A stretch of 6,239 bases of DNA from Campylobacteraceae bacterium (GCA_027055635.1 JALUMZ010000298.1:1-6239); one strand, 5' to 3'; counted from the stretch's first letter, positions 1-6,055 are shown. Numbers and translations: made by a program. Notes: generated from the letters alone by a model not told the origin.

Positions 1-54
1 GTATTAACATAACTTATACATAATAAAAACTTATTTTAATTTTATACTTATTTA

Positions 55-67
55 ACACTCTTAGTGT
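55..67. promoter_or_regulatory. Short inverted repeat next to the -10 box, possible operator
   Basis: ACACT (55-59) and AGTGT (63-67) are perfect inverted repeats around a 3-base centre, and the right arm ends on the first base of the candidate -10 box. A dimeric regulator of the CRP/FNR type could bind such a site. The half-sites match neither the FNR consensus (TTGAT-N4-ATCAA) nor the Nss-type TTAAC-N4-GTTAA, although TTAAC does occur at 52-56. Five-base arms can be chance. Confidence 0.2.
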
Positions 68-72
68 ATAAT
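67..72 (+). promoter_or_regulatory. Possible sigma70 -10 box for the nosB-onward transcript
   Basis: The hexamer TATAAT is an exact -10 consensus, 39 bases upstream of the nosB start. There is no clear -35 hexamer, but upstream sequence shows T-rich stretches, as is usual for sigma70 promoters in Campylobacterota. Exact TATAAT boxes arise easily by chance in DNA this AT-rich, and the operon may be read entirely from a promoter before nosZ, so this is only a candidate. Confidence 0.3.
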
Positions 73-110
73 ATATAAAATTAAAACAAGAAAAACTTAA
101 AGGCAAAATC

Positions 111-893
111 ATGAACAGCTCTTTGATGAAATCGAGAATTTTTTCTCTATTGGCGCTTGGAATTTTACTCTACTTCTTTGTAATTCCAGCAGTTTTTACT
201 CACAATGTTGTGGAGATGAAAAAAGAGGATAAAGGTGATAAAATCTCTGCTCTAACTACTAAAGTTTGGAACTACTACAAAAAAGGTATGTATGTAAGTC
301 CAACTGTACCAAAGGATATAGCAGGAGACCTTAAAAAACTCATAGATGAAGACATGGAGATAGGAGTTGTAACAACACCTATTTGGTATGTGGCATTAGA
401 AGCTCCAAACTATCCAAAAGAGTCTTTTCCAAACGGCATCCCTGTCTATTATCATTTTGATGGTTTTAGTGGAGATGTGTTTGAGATGGAAACCATAAAC
501 CACTTTATAGGCATGGATCCTATGGATAGAGGTGCTCCATATCTTAGGATGGCAGCTCCCTATGCTTTAGTATTTACGGCTCTTCTCTTGGTGCTATTTA
601 TGGTATATAGATCAAAAATACTAAATCTTTTCATGCTAATTCCTATATCTTTACCACTTATCTTTATAGGGTTTTACTCCTATTGGCTATATTGGTTTGG
701 ACACCATATGCATGAATGGGGAGCATTCAAGATAAAACCTTTTATGCCTACTGTCTTTGGAGATGGAAAAGTCGCTCAATTTACAACACACTCATATCCA
801 ACCACAGGCTTTTGGCTTTTGGTAGCTATAAGTGTATTATCTCTATTGGCTGTTGTATCAAAAAATAAAGCATTAAAAGCAAAAGAAAGCTAA
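111..893 (+). CDS. nosB: NosB-like membrane protein of clade II nos clusters
   Basis: This is a 260-residue membrane protein with four predicted helices at about residues 10-29, 150-166, 172-195 and 233-250. A soluble domain of about 115 residues lies between helices 1 and 2, probably periplasmic. Between helices 3 and 4 is a polar loop with HHMHEWG at 198-204 and a second conserved-looking segment around F216-P230 (FGDGKVAQF, then a THSYP run). The identification rests on the position before nosD in a nosDGC1C2H cluster and on this topology, both typical of NosB in atypical nos operons. Its biochemical role is unknown; the His/Met loop hints at metal or haem contact, which is inference. The ATG at 111 has AAAGG 7 bases upstream. 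A second ATG at 126 is possible but lacks as good a site. nosD follows after 11 bases. Confidence 0.85.
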   Translation: MNSSLMKSRIFSLLALGILLYFFVIPAVFTHNVVEMKKEDKGDKISALTTKVWNYYKKGMYVSPTVPKDIAGDLKKLIDEDMEIGVVTTPIWYVALEAPNYPKESFPNGIPVYYHFDGFSGDVFEMETINHFIGMDPMDRGAPYLRMAAPYALVFTALLLVLFMVYRSKILNLFMLIPISLPLIFIGFYSYWLYWFGHHMHEWGAFKIKPFMPTVFGDGKVAQFTTHSYPTTGFWLLVAISVLSLLAVVSKNKALKAKES

Positions 894-904
894 AAGATTT
901 GATC

Positions 905-2125
905 ATGAGATGGCTTTATATAGTAATATTTTCTTTTTTACCTCTGTTTGCAACAAACCTGTTGCAAACAGCAATCAACAAAGCAGAACCTGGCTCTCTA
1001 TTAGAGCTTCCTGCCGGTGTTTACAGAGGAAATATAACTATAAATAAACCACTTATCATAGATGGAAAAAATCAAAAAGCTATCATAGAAGGTGATGGAC
1101 AAGGTACAGTTATAAGAATCAAAAGTTCTTATGTGACTATCAAAAATCTAATCATCAGGCATAGTGGACAAGAGCATGAGAGAGTAGATGCGGGAGTTGC
1201 TATAATAAAGGCAAAACATGTAAAAATCCAAAATTGTAAGATTTTAGACTCTCTTTTTGGAATTGATCTACAGCAAGTAAGTAAAAGTGAGATTAGTGGC
1301 AACTATATCACTTCTAAACCTTTTAGCCTTGGGCTTAGAGGTGATGCTATAAGACTTTGGTACAGTAATGATAATATTGTAAGAGGCAATCGTATCATAA
1401 AATCAAGAGATTTTGTTGTATGGTACAGCCATGGAAATTTGATAGAAAAAAATTATGGTGAATACTGTAGATACTCATTGCATTTTATGTACACTGGCAA
1501 AAATATAGTGCAAGATAATGTTTTTAAACACAATAGTGTCGGTATATTTTTCATGTATTCACAAGATACTGAAGCCTATAGAAATGTAATAGAAAATTCA
1601 CTAGGCACAACAGGATTGGGAATCGGCTTAAAAGATTCGTCTAACTATATCATAAAAAACAACACTATGATTTACTGTGCAAGAGGATTATATATAGACA
1701 GATCACCTTTTCAACCGGATGCTCATAACTATATAGAGGGAAACAAACTTCTCTACAATAGTGAAGCTGTACATTTTCATTCACTGAGTATAGCAAATAT
1801 TTTTAAAGATAATATCATAAAAGGCAACATAGAAAATGTTATAAATGACTCGTATAATACACGAGTTACCAAAAACACATGGATAGGAAACTATTGGGAT
1901 AATTACCAAGGATTTGATAGAAATAGTGACGGCATAGGGGATACTCCGCATATTGAAAGGTACTACGCAGACAAGATGTGGCTTTTTAATCCGAGTGTAA
2001 AATTTTTCTATGGCTCACCTGTTATCACTATCATAAACTTTTTGGCTAAACTTGCTCCGCTTTCAGAGCCTGTAAAATTAGCTATAGATAAACATCCAAA
2101 GATGAGTATAGGAGGGGTCCTTTGA
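905..2125 (+). CDS. nosD: NosD, periplasmic beta-helix copper-site maturation protein
   Basis: NosD works with the NosFY ABC transporter to mature the copper centres of nitrous oxide reductase in the periplasm. The protein begins with a signal peptide (MRWLYIVIFSFLPLFA, likely cleaved after A16), followed by many short repeats rich in N, G and I that form a right-handed parallel beta-helix (CASH/PbH1 type) over about residues 35-345. Family hallmarks are LHFMYT at 192-197, FFMYS near 215-219 and the C-terminal GNYWDNY...DGIGDTPH segment at 328-349. A C-terminal tail of about 55 residues follows. I take the ATG at 905, with AAAAGA at 892-897 as a weak ribosome site. A TTG at 899 would only add two residues before the signal peptide. 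The 406-residue length is ordinary for the family. Its stop overlaps the nosG start by four bases (TTGA), so the two are translationally coupled. Confidence 0.95.
   Translation: MRWLYIVIFSFLPLFATNLLQTAINKAEPGSLLELPAGVYRGNITINKPLIIDGKNQKAIIEGDGQGTVIRIKSSYVTIKNLIIRHSGQEHERVDAGVAIIKAKHVKIQNCKILDSLFGIDLQQVSKSEISGNYITSKPFSLGLRGDAIRLWYSNDNIVRGNRIIKSRDFVVWYSHGNLIEKNYGEYCRYSLHFMYTGKNIVQDNVFKHNSVGIFFMYSQDTEAYRNVIENSLGTTGLGIGLKDSSNYIIKNNTMIYCARGLYIDRSPFQPDAHNYIEGNKLLYNSEAVHFHSLSIANIFKDNIIKGNIENVINDSYNTRVTKNTWIGNYWDNYQGFDRNSDGIGDTPHIERYYADKMWLFNPSVKFFYGSPVITIINFLAKLAPLSEPVKLAIDKHPKMSIGGVL
944..971 (+). repeat. Perfect 12-bp inverted repeat (hairpin) in the 5' end of nosD
   Basis: CTGTTTGCAACA (944-955) and TGTTGCAAACAG (960-971) are exact reverse complements separated by the 4-base loop AACC. 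In mRNA this would form a strong stem-loop starting 39 bases after the nosD ATG. It covers codons 14-23, the signal-peptide cleavage region. No T tract follows on either strand, so it is not an intrinsic terminator. It could slow ribosomes, mark an mRNA processing or stability boundary between nosB and nosD, or be a protein-binding palindrome. The sequence does not tell which. Confidence 0.8.
2110..2115 (+). promoter_or_regulatory. Consensus ribosome binding site fixing the TTG start of nosG
   Basis: AGGAGG, a perfect anti-16S match, ends 6 bases before the TTG at 2122. It is the strongest ribosome site in the window. It shows that translation begins at the TTG and not at the next in-frame ATG (2164), which would remove the twin-arginine motif. 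Confidence 0.85.
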
Positions 2126-2907
2126 GTCCTGAAGAGAAAAAAAGAAGAAAATTTATAAAGCAGATGACTGGGCTAGGAGTTTTAGGACTTGCTAGTGGAG
2201 CCGGAATATATCTTGCGCCTGATTTAAAAGCAAAAGAGTTAAGATTAAGACCTCCTGGAGCAGTACAAGAAGATCAGTTTCTAAAACTTTGTATTAAATG
2301 CGGTCAATGCTTGCAAGTTTGCCCATATGATGCGATAGAACTTGAAGATATAGATGGAGGTGCGAGTGTCGGCATGGCATATATAGACCCTAAAAAGAGG
2401 GGATGCTACTTATGTGAAGCCTTTCCTTGCATGCTGGCTTGCCCTAGCGGTGCTCTAAATCATGAACACGACAATATAAAATATGTTGAAATGGGAATAG
2501 CATATCTGGCAAATTTTGAGGGCTGTCTGGCACTTCACAATAAAAAAGTACCAAACAGTGCAGTTGATGCCATATATGAACATACAAAAGTACTTAGCGC
2601 AACACAGAAAAAAAACAAAGATGCAAGTATAAGAGGCGATGAGAAAGAGAAGGTTAAACTCCAAAAACAACTTTTATTAAAACTAGATAAGCTTAGAGAG
2701 AAACCGTGCACAATATGTGCAGATATGTGCCCATATCCAACACCAAGTGATGCGATAGGCATGATAAAAAAAGATGGTGGATTGATTCCTGAGATAAGAG
2801 AAGCTTGTGTTGGTTGTGGAGCTTGTGTTGAGCTTTGTCCAACTAAAGTTCTTAAAATTATACCGGCTCAAACTTATGCTAGTGTATATAAGAAAGGTCA
2901 AAAATGA
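2122..2907 (+). CDS. nosG: NosG, NapG-like Tat-exported 4x[4Fe-4S] ferredoxin
   Basis: NosG is a periplasmic iron-sulfur protein of the NapG/MauM family, proposed to pass electrons from NosH, which oxidises menaquinol, towards the NosC cytochromes and NosZ. The N-terminus has a twin-arginine signal (KRRKFIKQ, residues 7-14) followed by a hydrophobic Gly/Ala/Leu stretch to about residue 32. Cysteine sets for four [4Fe-4S] clusters are C57/60/63/67, C95/98/103/107, C135/196/199/203 and C229/232/235/239. The third set is odd: its first two cysteines lie about 60 residues apart, with a Lys/Gln/Glu-rich helical segment (about 140-194) between them. The start is TTG, chosen because it follows AGGAGG and keeps the Tat motif. 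It overlaps nosD by four bases, and its own stop overlaps nosC1 as ATGA. Close similarity to NapG makes a napG label possible in isolation, but the context says NosG. Confidence 0.92.
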   Translation: MSPEEKKRRKFIKQMTGLGVLGLASGAGIYLAPDLKAKELRLRPPGAVQEDQFLKLCIKCGQCLQVCPYDAIELEDIDGGASVGMAYIDPKKRGCYLCEAFPCMLACPSGALNHEHDNIKYVEMGIAYLANFEGCLALHNKKVPNSAVDAIYEHTKVLSATQKKNKDASIRGDEKEKVKLQKQLLLKLDKLREKPCTICADMCPYPTPSDAIGMIKKDGGLIPEIREACVGCGACVELCPTKVLKIIPAQTYASVYKKGQK

Positions 2908-3494
2908 TAAGTCAAAAAATTATACTTACATGTATCGTATCTGGAGTATTACTCTTTAGTGGTTGTGGGAATAAAGAGGAGAAAAAAGAAACAGTGAAAA
3001 AAGAAGCACCAGCCGCCATAAAAGTAACTAAAAATGTCGTAAAGAAATCTACTAAAAAAGAGGTTTCAAAAGAAAATGGTGGACAATTTTACTACTCTTA
3101 TAATGAAGAAGATAAATCAAAAGAGGCAAAAGCCATAGATAAATACAATAGTGAGACTTCAAAAACAAGAACTACGATTGATGCTTATCTAAACATCAAA
3201 TCTCCTTATGAGAGAGTAAGAATCACCATGATGATAAAACAGTTAAGTAAAGACTATATCATAAAGTGCTCAGCCTGCCATGACGACTATGCAAATGGTG
3301 TCATAGGTCCATCACTTCTAGATAAAGACAAAGATTTTATCTATCAGAGGATACTTGACTTTAAAACAGGTAAGAGAAAAAATGTACTCATGAAAGAGTT
3401 GGTTAGCCAAATTGATGACAAAAAATTGGAAAATATGGCACAAGAGATAGCAAATTTTAATAAACAAATAAGAAAAATGAGGATGGGAAAATGA
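2904..3494 (+). CDS. nosC1: NosC1, lipoprotein-type monohaem cytochrome c
   Basis: This is a 196-residue c-type cytochrome, probably an electron carrier between NosGH and NosZ. A short hydrophobic leader ends in LLFSGC, so Cys21 is a likely lipidation site, although Phe rather than Leu is at the -3 position. Next is a long, highly charged Lys/Glu-rich linker (about 22-60) that would act as a flexible tether. The cytochrome domain has one haem motif, CSACH, at 122-126, then GPSLL and a candidate axial Met at 163 (KNVLM). The C-terminal half resembles that of NosC2 (shared IGP, KDKDF and RKN elements). AAAGG at 2893-2897 precedes the ATG by 6 bases. The start overlaps the nosG stop, and the stop overlaps the nosC2 start, both as ATGA. 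The symbol follows Wolinella usage and rests on position and haem content. Confidence 0.87.
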   Translation: MISQKIILTCIVSGVLLFSGCGNKEEKKETVKKEAPAAIKVTKNVVKKSTKKEVSKENGGQFYYSYNEEDKSKEAKAIDKYNSETSKTRTTIDAYLNIKSPYERVRITMMIKQLSKDYIIKCSACHDDYANGVIGPSLLDKDKDFIYQRILDFKTGKRKNVLMKELVSQIDDKKLENMAQEIANFNKQIRKMRMGK

Positions 3495-4009
3495 TCAAAC
3501 ATGTGATAGCAGGGATAGCAACAATATTGGCACTATGGGCTTGTGTATATATGTATAATTCAGATAAAGAGGTAAACAAATTAGCAAACATACAATCATT
3601 GATAAAAAAATCAGAGATAAAAGTTCATCTAGTTAAAAAAACGGAGATAAAAAAAGAGGTAAAACAGAGTGAAAAAATAAGCTCTTCTAGCAAAGCAAAC
3701 AAGAAAATGGATGACAAACTAAGAGCACTAAAAAATAAAGCTGGAAATATTGCAGCCTTTAAAGTTTCTCCACTCTATAAGAAAAACTGTTCTTCTTGCC
3801 ACGGATCAACCGGTGAGGGAATCATAGGACCAAAACTAAGAGGAAAAGACAAAGACTTTTTGCTAAAAAATTTAAAAGAGTTCAAAGCAGGTACTAGGAA
3901 AAACTATGTTATGTATGGTTTACTTGGAAATCTAAGTGATCAACAGCTTGATGATTTAGCCACAGAGATAAGTACATTTCAGGCTAAGTACGACAAAGCA
4001 CAAAAATAG
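3491..4009 (+). CDS. nosC2: NosC2, membrane-anchored monohaem cytochrome c
   Basis: This is a 172-residue c-type cytochrome, the second of the tandem pair and likely a redox partner of NosC1 and NosZ in the periplasm. The N-terminus (MIKHVIAGIATILALWACVYMY) looks like an uncleaved membrane anchor. Cys18 is preceded by L-W-A, a poor lipobox, so lipidation is less likely. A Lys-rich linker spans about residues 24-90. The haem domain has CSSCHGSTGEG from residue 100, then GPKL and a candidate axial Met at 141 (KNYVM). The haem Cys-to-Met distance of 41 residues is the same as in NosC1, which supports duplication of one ancestral domain. AGGA at 3480-3483 lies 7 bases before the ATG. A 13-base gap separates it from nosH, the widest gap after nosB. 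Confidence 0.87.
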   Translation: MIKHVIAGIATILALWACVYMYNSDKEVNKLANIQSLIKKSEIKVHLVKKTEIKKEVKQSEKISSSSKANKKMDDKLRALKNKAGNIAAFKVSPLYKKNCSSCHGSTGEGIIGPKLRGKDKDFLLKNLKEFKAGTRKNYVMYGLLGNLSDQQLDDLATEISTFQAKYDKAQK

Positions 4010-4022
4010 TAAAGAGTAAAAA

Positions 4023-4934
4023 ATGAATAAATATAGTGGAAGTGTAAGGGAGCTTGTTAACGCTTCCTTTTTTTCAACTTTTTTCAACAAAAACAAACAT
4101 GGACACAATAGACTCTCTTGGAGAGGGTGGAGATGGATTAGTATCATAATAATAAATCTTCTATTTTTCCTCTCTTTTCATATAGATGTACAAGTTCTTG
4201 AAGGAACAATGAACGGCTCAAGGCTTTTGGGTTTTCATATGATAGATCCTTTTACAGCTTTAGAGATACTAGCAAGTGATCATAGTATGCATATAAATGT
4301 CATCATAGGAAGTGCCACACTCTTGATTTTTTACTTCTTTGTCGGTGGCAAAGCATACTGCTCATGGGTGTGCCCTTATGGACTTTTGAGTGAAATTGGG
4401 GAAAAAATTCACTTGGCTCTTGTAAGAAAAAAAATTATAAAGTCTAGAGTATTCAATCCAAACATCAGATTTTTCTTTTGGTTTGTTTTTCTTTTAGCCG
4501 CTGCAATAGATGGTTATCTAGTTTTTGAAGTCATAAATCCTATCGGTATAATCAGTAGATTTATCACTTACGGATGGAGCTTGGCTCTAGTTTGGGTAGT
4601 TGTTATTTTGCTTTTTGAAATCTTTTTTTCAAGAAGAGGATGGTGCAAATATATCTGTCCTGTCGGCACCACATATAATTTTGTTGGATGGATAGGACTT
4701 ACTAGACTTAAGTGGGATATGGATAAATGCGACCACTGCTCGGCCTGTATAGCTGTCTGCCCAGAAGATCATGTGCTAGAGTTCATAAAACCAAAACATG
4801 ATAAAGCCAGAGCTGCCAAAGGGAAGCACCAAGAGTATATAAAAAACGGTGATTGCATACTTTGTGGTAGATGCGTAGATGTTTGTCATGTAGATGCATA
4901 CAATCTTGATTTTAGATTAAAAGATTTGGTGTAA
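4023..4934 (+). CDS. nosH: NosH, NapH-like membrane iron-sulfur quinol dehydrogenase
   Basis: NosH is a membrane protein of the NapH/NosR-C-terminal family, proposed to oxidise menaquinol and hand electrons to NosG. It has 303 residues and four predicted helices at about 38-54, 91-107, 150-168 and 184-202. Two membrane-proximal CxxxCP motifs, C113/C117 (CSWVCPYG) and C208/C212 (CKYICPVG), are hallmarks of this family. The C-terminal cytoplasmic part carries two [4Fe-4S] sites, C236/239/242/246 and C278/281/284/288. The last cysteine is followed by His rather than the usual Pro; NapH homologues also often lack Pro there. There is no periplasmic flavin domain, so this is not a full NosR. The ATG follows AAAGAG (4011-4016) by 6 bases. 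A terminator-like hairpin lies inside codons 8-18. nosF starts one base after the stop. Confidence 0.93.
   Translation: MNKYSGSVRELVNASFFSTFFNKNKHGHNRLSWRGWRWISIIIINLLFFLSFHIDVQVLEGTMNGSRLLGFHMIDPFTALEILASDHSMHINVIIGSATLLIFYFFVGGKAYCSWVCPYGLLSEIGEKIHLALVRKKIIKSRVFNPNIRFFFWFVFLLAAAIDGYLVFEVINPIGIISRFITYGWSLALVWVVVILLFEIFFSRRGWCKYICPVGTTYNFVGWIGLTRLKWDMDKCDHCSACIAVCPEDHVLEFIKPKHDKARAAKGKHQEYIKNGDCILCGRCVDVCHVDAYNLDFRLKDLV
4046..4074 (+). terminator. Terminator-like hairpin plus T tract inside the nosH start
   Basis: AAGGGAGC (4046-4053) pairs with GCTTCCTT (4062-4069), 8 bp with one G-U, around an 8-base loop (TTGTTAAC). An unbroken run of seven T spans 4068-4074, and a second T run begins at 4079. 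This is the shape of a weak intrinsic terminator, but it lies within translated codons of nosH, so at most it would cause partial or translation-dependent termination. No terminator was seen at any gene end in the window. Confidence 0.35.
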
Positions 4935-4935
4935 T

Positions 4936-5577
4936 ATGCTCGTATCAGCTAAAAATGTAAGCAAAAAATTTTTAGGGGTAAATGTCTTAGATGATGTTAG
5001 TCTTGATATAAATCAAGGAGATAGAATTGCCATGATGGGTCCAAACGGAGCTGGGAAGACGACTCTGATTCGTGCCTTTTTGGGATTTTATCATATAGAT
5101 GCCGGCAAGATAGAAGTTAATGGATTTGATCCAATAAAAGAGAGGGTAAAAGTTTTACAAAACATTAGTTTTATCCCTCAACTTCCACCCCCAATCAAGA
5201 TAAGTCTTGATGAGATGATATCATTTATAACAAAAAGCTCAAATATTTCAAGAGAAATGATATTTGAAGAATCTGAAAAAATGGAGCTTAATTTAAAGAA
5301 AAATTTGCATAAACAGTTCTTTAAGCTATCGGGCGGAATGAAACAAAAACTCTTAATCGCAATTGCACTATCAAAAAAAAGCTCATTGTTAGTTTTTGAT
5401 GAACCTACTGCAAACCTTGATCCAAAAGCCAGAGAGCACTTTTACAAACTGCTACAAGACCTAGATGTAAAATGTTCTACACTTTTTATCACGCATAGAC
5501 TAGATGAGATAAAAGATTTGGTAAATAGACAGGTTTATATGGATTTAGGAAAGATAGTCGAAGATGAAAAAGTTTAA
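4936..5577 (+). CDS. nosF: NosF, ABC transporter ATPase for NosZ maturation
   Basis: NosF is the cytoplasmic ATPase of the NosFY transporter, which together with NosD supports assembly of the copper centres of NosZ. All ABC motifs are present: Walker A GPNGAGKT at 35-42, Q-loop Q82, signature LSGGMKQ at 131-137, Walker B ending LVFDE with D155/E156, D-loop NLD at 160-162 and switch His187. At 213 residues it is little more than a bare nucleotide-binding domain. NosF proteins of Pseudomonas type are near 300 residues with a C-terminal extension that is absent here. The ATG is one base after the nosH stop, and the ribosome site is weak (GGTG at 4928-4931), so translation probably depends on coupling to nosH. 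nosL begins inside its 3' end. Confidence 0.94.
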   Translation: MLVSAKNVSKKFLGVNVLDDVSLDINQGDRIAMMGPNGAGKTTLIRAFLGFYHIDAGKIEVNGFDPIKERVKVLQNISFIPQLPPPIKISLDEMISFITKSSNISREMIFEESEKMELNLKKNLHKQFFKLSGGMKQKLLIAIALSKKSSLLVFDEPTANLDPKAREHFYKLLQDLDVKCSTLFITHRLDEIKDLVNRQVYMDLGKIVEDEKV

Positions 5578-6055
5578 ACTTCTTTTTTTACTATTAGTGA
5601 CTATTGGTCTTTTTTTTACTGGGTGTGAAAAGAAAAAGATAGGAGGAGTAGAAAAGATTCATTGGGATAGAGATATGTGTGAAAGATGCAAAATGGCTAT
5701 TAGTGAGCGAAAATTTGCATTTGAGATAGTAAATCCCAATAATGGAAAAACATATAAATTTGATGATATAGGGTGTGCAGTTCTTTGGATGGATGAGGAA
5801 AAAATTCCATGGAAAGACAAGGCAATTCTTTGGATAACAGATGCAAAAACTGGCAAGTGGATAGATGCAAGAAATGCACTATATACAGATGACAGTATAA
5901 CACCTATGGCTTATGGGCTAGCAGCTTATACAAAAGAGACTGTTCCTAAAAATCATGAAATTATAGATTATAAACAAGCTATTGACATCATATATGAGGT
6001 AGAAAAATTGAACAATAAAAAACTAGAAGAGATGAAAAAAGAGGCAACAAAATGA
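5564..6055 (+). CDS. nosL: NosL, copper-binding lipoprotein chaperone
   Basis: NosL is an outward-facing lipoprotein that binds Cu(I) and supplies copper to NosZ through the NosDFY machinery. The 163-residue protein has a typical lipoprotein signal: two Lys, a Leu/Phe-rich core, then LFFTGC with Cys21 as the lipidated residue. The family copper motif MCERCKM is at 38-44. Other family features are the DDIGCAVLWM segment (about 67-76) and TPMAYGLAAY (about 110-120), with a Lys/Glu-rich C-terminus. The start overlaps nosF by 14 bases. This is the only ATG that keeps the signal peptide, but the nearest good Shine-Dalgarno (AGGA at 5547-5550) is 13 bases away, longer than usual. The stop overlaps the nosY start as ATGA. 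Placement between nosF and nosY differs from the usual nosDFYL order. Confidence 0.93.
   Translation: MKKFKLLFLLLVTIGLFFTGCEKKKIGGVEKIHWDRDMCERCKMAISERKFAFEIVNPNNGKTYKFDDIGCAVLWMDEEKIPWKDKAILWITDAKTGKWIDARNALYTDDSITPMAYGLAAYTKETVPKNHEIIDYKQAIDIIYEVEKLNNKKLEEMKKEATK

Larger units (their letters stand above)
1..110. other. AT-rich non-coding leader upstream of nosB
   Basis: No reading frame or RNA gene is visible here. The stretch is strongly AT-rich, with runs of T and A, and carries a possible -10 box, a short inverted repeat and the nosB ribosome binding site (AAAGG at 99-103, 7 bases before the ATG). In related Campylobacterota clusters nosZ lies directly upstream of nosB, so this is probably the nosZ-nosB intergenic region. 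No part of nosZ is in the window to prove it. I see no convincing intrinsic terminator here. Confidence 0.6.

Noticed and set aside
899..904. TTG at 899 as the nosD start
   Set aside because: The ATG six bases later is better spaced from AAAAGA and gives a cleaner signal peptide; the TTG adds only two residues.
1848..1866. 6-bp inverted repeat ACTCGT/ACGAGT enclosing a TATAAT within nosD
   Set aside because: The stem is short with a 7-base loop, and there is no -35 or T tract; it is most likely chance within an AT-rich coding region.
2455..2901. Three open frames of 71-75 codons on the minus strand within nosG
   Set aside because: They lie opposite a well-supported gene, show no domain or ribosome site, and are rich in Cys, Ser and Phe, as expected from reading the antisense of nosG.
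4113..4125. 5-bp hairpin CTCTC/GAGAG in nosH
   Set aside because: It is too short and lacks a T tract or placement that would suggest a role.
3956..4147. 63-codon minus-strand frame across the nosC2-nosH junction
   Set aside because: It overlaps coding sequence of both genes, and its Leu/Phe-rich product is an antisense artefact of Lys-rich and T-tract sequence.
2122..4934. nosG and nosH as napG and napH of a periplasmic nitrate reductase operon
   Set aside because: The proteins are NapGH-like, but they sit among nosD, nosF, nosL and nosY with two NosC cytochromes, and no napA, napB, napF, napL or napD is present.
5583..5617. T7 and T8 homopolymers in the nosL signal peptide as phase-variation tracts
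   Set aside because: Similar A8 runs occur in nosG (2608-2615), nosH (4427-4434) and nosF (5373-5380), as expected in DNA this AT-rich. Contingency tracts in this phylum are usually longer and G/C.
5659..5903. Two minus-strand frames of 65-67 codons inside nosL
   Set aside because: They lie wholly opposite nosL, with no recognisable motif or start signal.
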